From Paenibacillus nasutitermitis (GTDB lineage: Bacteria; Bacillota; Bacilli; Paenibacillales; Paenibacillaceae): DNA of 64,000 nucleotides. The notes beneath the pieces were generated by a model. The model made no database searches. It was given only the letters and a program-made list of their open reading frames with translations, and was not told the DNA's origin. The position numbers were made by a program, and so were the translations under genes. The DNA lies in contig NZ_BMHP01000004.1 in the NCBI RefSeq assembly GCF_014641075.1, positions 619,858 through 683,857 on the forward strand. The letters run 5' to 3'. Within the stretch, counting starts at the first letter, position 1; each line of letters begins with the position of its first letter. Below are positions 62,262 through 64,000 of this stretch, piece after piece.

Positions 62262-62766
62262 CCGGTTCAAGCGGAAGTCCGATTCAAAAGGTCGCTCGTA
62301 TCATGAAGGATCTGGGTTTACGATCACGAACCGTGAAGAAATACAAGGCGACGACGAACTCGAAGCACAACCTGCCTGTCCATGTGAACGTGTTGAACCG
62401 TCAATTTAAACCATTCGCGCCAGATCGCGCCTACAAGCCAGCAGCGACCGCTCGGAGAGGTGCTACATCTTTCGGAATCGTGGCAGTCAGCATGCCTCTC
62501 ATGGCTACCAGGTGCGACTGCGCACCTATAAGATGAAAGGCAGTGTTAGCCGTAAAGGGAACTATTACGATAATGCATGCATTGAATCGTTCCACAGTGT
62601 GCTTAAGAAAGATCTCGTCTACTTGGAAAAATTCAAAACGCGTAAGGAAGCCAAGAAATGCATTTTTGAATATATTACCTGTTTTTACAATGGAAAATGA
62701 ATCCATTCTGCAATTGCGTACTCTACGCCTCATGAATACGAACGCATGTACCGATTGGCTGCATGA
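62262..62766 (+). pseudogene. IS3-family OrfB transposase relic
   Basis: Pieces of an IS3-type (IS150-like) integrase-core transposase: VARIMKDLGLRSRTVKKYKAT and NSKHNLPVHVNVLNRQF, then after a large internal deletion RGSQHASHGYQVRL, MKGSVSRKGNYYDNACIESF, HSVLKKDLVYLEKFKTRKEA and a TGA before IHSAIAYSTPHEYERMYRLA. The first catalytic Asp region is missing; the second Asp and the Glu region (DNACIESFHS) remain. No orfA or inverted repeats could be placed. Confidence 0.75.
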
Positions 62767-63012
62767 TTTTCTCGATTCTTTGTGTCTACTCTATTGCAAA
62801 AGTAATGTCATTACTGGTTGGTAAAATATGTAAGTCATTTGTTGAAGTTCAACATAATATCAAATACGAAGAATTGGATACAGAATATGAGGATTAAGCA
62901 ATTTATTTTATTAATAAATATATTTGCACCAATAACAATTTTATATTGTGTTTCCAGCGACCAACATTTACAATTTGATGTATAATTCGACAAATCACTA
63001 GGGGGTATTCAT

Positions 63013-63831
63013 CTGGACTTAAGTACGTGGCTCAGTATTATCAGCATTATTCTTGCGTGTGTGGGTTTATTTGTTACTGTAAATAAAACAAAAACTACTC
63101 ACACTAATAGTCACAATCGTAATGTTAATAACAGTTTTAACAGTACCAATACGACTAATAAGAACAAAACAGTATACACTTACAACGAACATCACGATCA
63201 TCATCATCAATCAAACGTAAATAACCCTCCACCTGCTCGAACAGCAGCTACTGGAGGTTCAGATGATTTTGGGTTAGCTATCATTCAAGGATTTTTCGCA
63301 CTGGCTTTTTTCGGTTTTTTAATATTTTTCTTTGTTCAATACAAGGAATTAGTGTTACTCTCCATAGTTGGTGTGATGGCTATTGGACTATTCACTGCCG
63401 CTTCCGTCGTATTCTTTAAAAATTCAATTTCAACATTTAATAGATACTACTTTTTCATACATTGGATACTGGTGTTTGGACTTATTATACTGTTTAACAA
63501 CCCCTTATATCCGCCTGAAAACTTAGAAGCTGCTACGAGTAAATTTACTAATATTGATGTTCTGGAAGCTCCTAAGACACTATTCAACTTATTCAATAAT
63601 GGATTTAAACCCGAAGCGTACTTCTTAATCTTCCAGATCGGGGGGCTTGCAATGTTTATTTTCTTTTTGTTTGATTACTTTGTAAAAATGTACAAACTCA
63701 TTAGAAACAAGCCTCAACGAGCTATTAAAGCCATCATTACCGAAGATATCGTTTTTGTACTGGTTATTAGTATTTTTATTAGCGGTAGTTTTGAAAAGCT
63801 TATTCTATTTTTGCGTTCCCCCTTAAACTGA
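63013..63831 (+). CDS. membrane protein with Asn/His-rich linker
   Basis: About 272 residues if it starts at CTG 63013, seven bases after AGGGGG. That start gives a complete first membrane helix (LDLSTWLSIISIILACVGLF), which a start at GTG 63061 would cut. A low-complexity Asn/Thr/His segment (NSFNSTNTTNKNKTVYTYNE, HHDHHHQ) follows. Four further hydrophobic segments come after it (near ALAFFGFLIFFF, VLLSIVGVMAIGLF, FFIHWILVFGLIILF, FQIGGLAMFIFFLFDYF) and one at the end (IVFVLVISIFISG). AT-rich and of unknown function. A weak hairpin follows at about 63859-63885. Confidence 0.65.
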   Translation: MDLSTWLSIISIILACVGLFVTVNKTKTTHTNSHNRNVNNSFNSTNTTNKNKTVYTYNEHHDHHHQSNVNNPPPARTAATGGSDDFGLAIIQGFFALAFFGFLIFFFVQYKELVLLSIVGVMAIGLFTAASVVFFKNSISTFNRYYFFIHWILVFGLIILFNNPLYPPENLEAATSKFTNIDVLEAPKTLFNLFNNGFKPEAYFLIFQIGGLAMFIFFLFDYFVKMYKLIRNKPQRAIKAIITEDIVFVLVISIFISGSFEKLILFLRSPLN

Positions 63832-63942
63832 CTAAACAGCCACTAGAAACAGTAAAGCAACCATCTCTAAAAGGTAGAGGGTTGATGTCTGATAAGAGTC
63901 AATAACTTGATCGGTTAAGACATATTCCAGTGTCTGAGTGTG

Positions 63943-64000
63943 GATCGTCTACACTTAGTTGGACAGAAAAAATAAGGGCTTGTAGAATAAACCTATCATC
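63943..64000 (+). mobile_element. possible left end of an IS3-family element, cut by the window
   Basis: The stretch beginning TCTACACTTAGTTGGACAG, followed by AAAAAATAAGGGC, resembles IS3/IS150-type terminal inverted repeats. The rest lies beyond the window, so it is only suggested. Confidence 0.3.

Overview
The window looks like chromosomal DNA of a soil- or plant-associated, spore-former-type Bacillota, most probably Paenibacillus or a close relative. This rests on an S-layer-homology surface protein, strong AGGAGG-type ribosome binding sites, many carbohydrate ABC systems of the lipoprotein plus two-permease type, several AraC, ROK and GntR regulators, DUF6259 and DUF4838 sugar-related proteins, and a large secreted discoidin/pectate-lyase-fold protein. 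Base composition is uneven. The Ugp operon at 15-21 kb is GC-rich; the stretches at 48-50 kb and 58-64 kb are clearly AT-richer and full of broken genes.

Layout: (a) 0-7 kb holds the 3' end of an Ig-repeat/SLH surface protein, an unknown gene, a TetM-family GTPase and a MerR-SDR pair behind a MerR-type promoter. (b) 7-14.7 kb holds a GntR/LacI-hybrid regulator divergent from a DUF6259 glycosidase and a GH2 beta-mannosidase, then a VOC protein facing an AraC regulator. (c) 14.9-22 kb is a glycerol-3-phosphate/glycerophosphodiester uptake operon (ugpB, a HAD phosphatase, ugpC, ugpA, ugpE, ugpQ and a second membrane-anchored phosphodiesterase). It is preceded by a terminator hairpin inside its leader. 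(d) 22-27 kb holds a phytanoyl-CoA-dioxygenase-like gene divergent from an AraC regulator, then a decayed zone with AraC fragments, a frameshifted YdeI-like gene and group II intron pieces in 3'-end-then-5'-end order. (e) 27-46 kb is one carbohydrate-use locus: a ROK repressor, an LplB/LplC/LplA-type ABC transporter, a 1680-residue secreted beta-helix protein and a six-gene catabolic operon (DUF4838, RidA, N-acyl-D-amino-acid deacylase, SelA-like PLP enzyme, Gfo/Idh oxidoreductase, TIM-barrel-like protein). The transporter and catabolic promoters carry the same 17-bp palindrome at the same distance from the -10 box, so the ROK protein probably controls both. (f) 47-50 kb holds an acetyltransferase and small or truncated genes. 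(g) 50-56.7 kb is an RNA-repair locus: two WYL regulators divergent from slipin, a nucleotidyltransferase, RtcB and a small Cys-rich basic protein. The divergent gap contains a strongly structured segment with tRNA-like arms in permuted order, a candidate Y-RNA-like transcript. (h) 56.7-64 kb holds a Gfo/Idh gene divergent from AraC, then decayed and AT-rich DNA with a DUF2971 protein, a broken ATP-grasp gene, an IS3-type transposase remnant and a membrane protein.

Decay is a recurring theme: two relics of the glycerophosphodiesterase gene, a permease relic, a phytanoyl-dioxygenase relic, a YdeI-like relic, an APH relic, an ATP-grasp relic, several AraC relics and a VOC tail. All family assignments come from reading motifs by eye; no database search was run.
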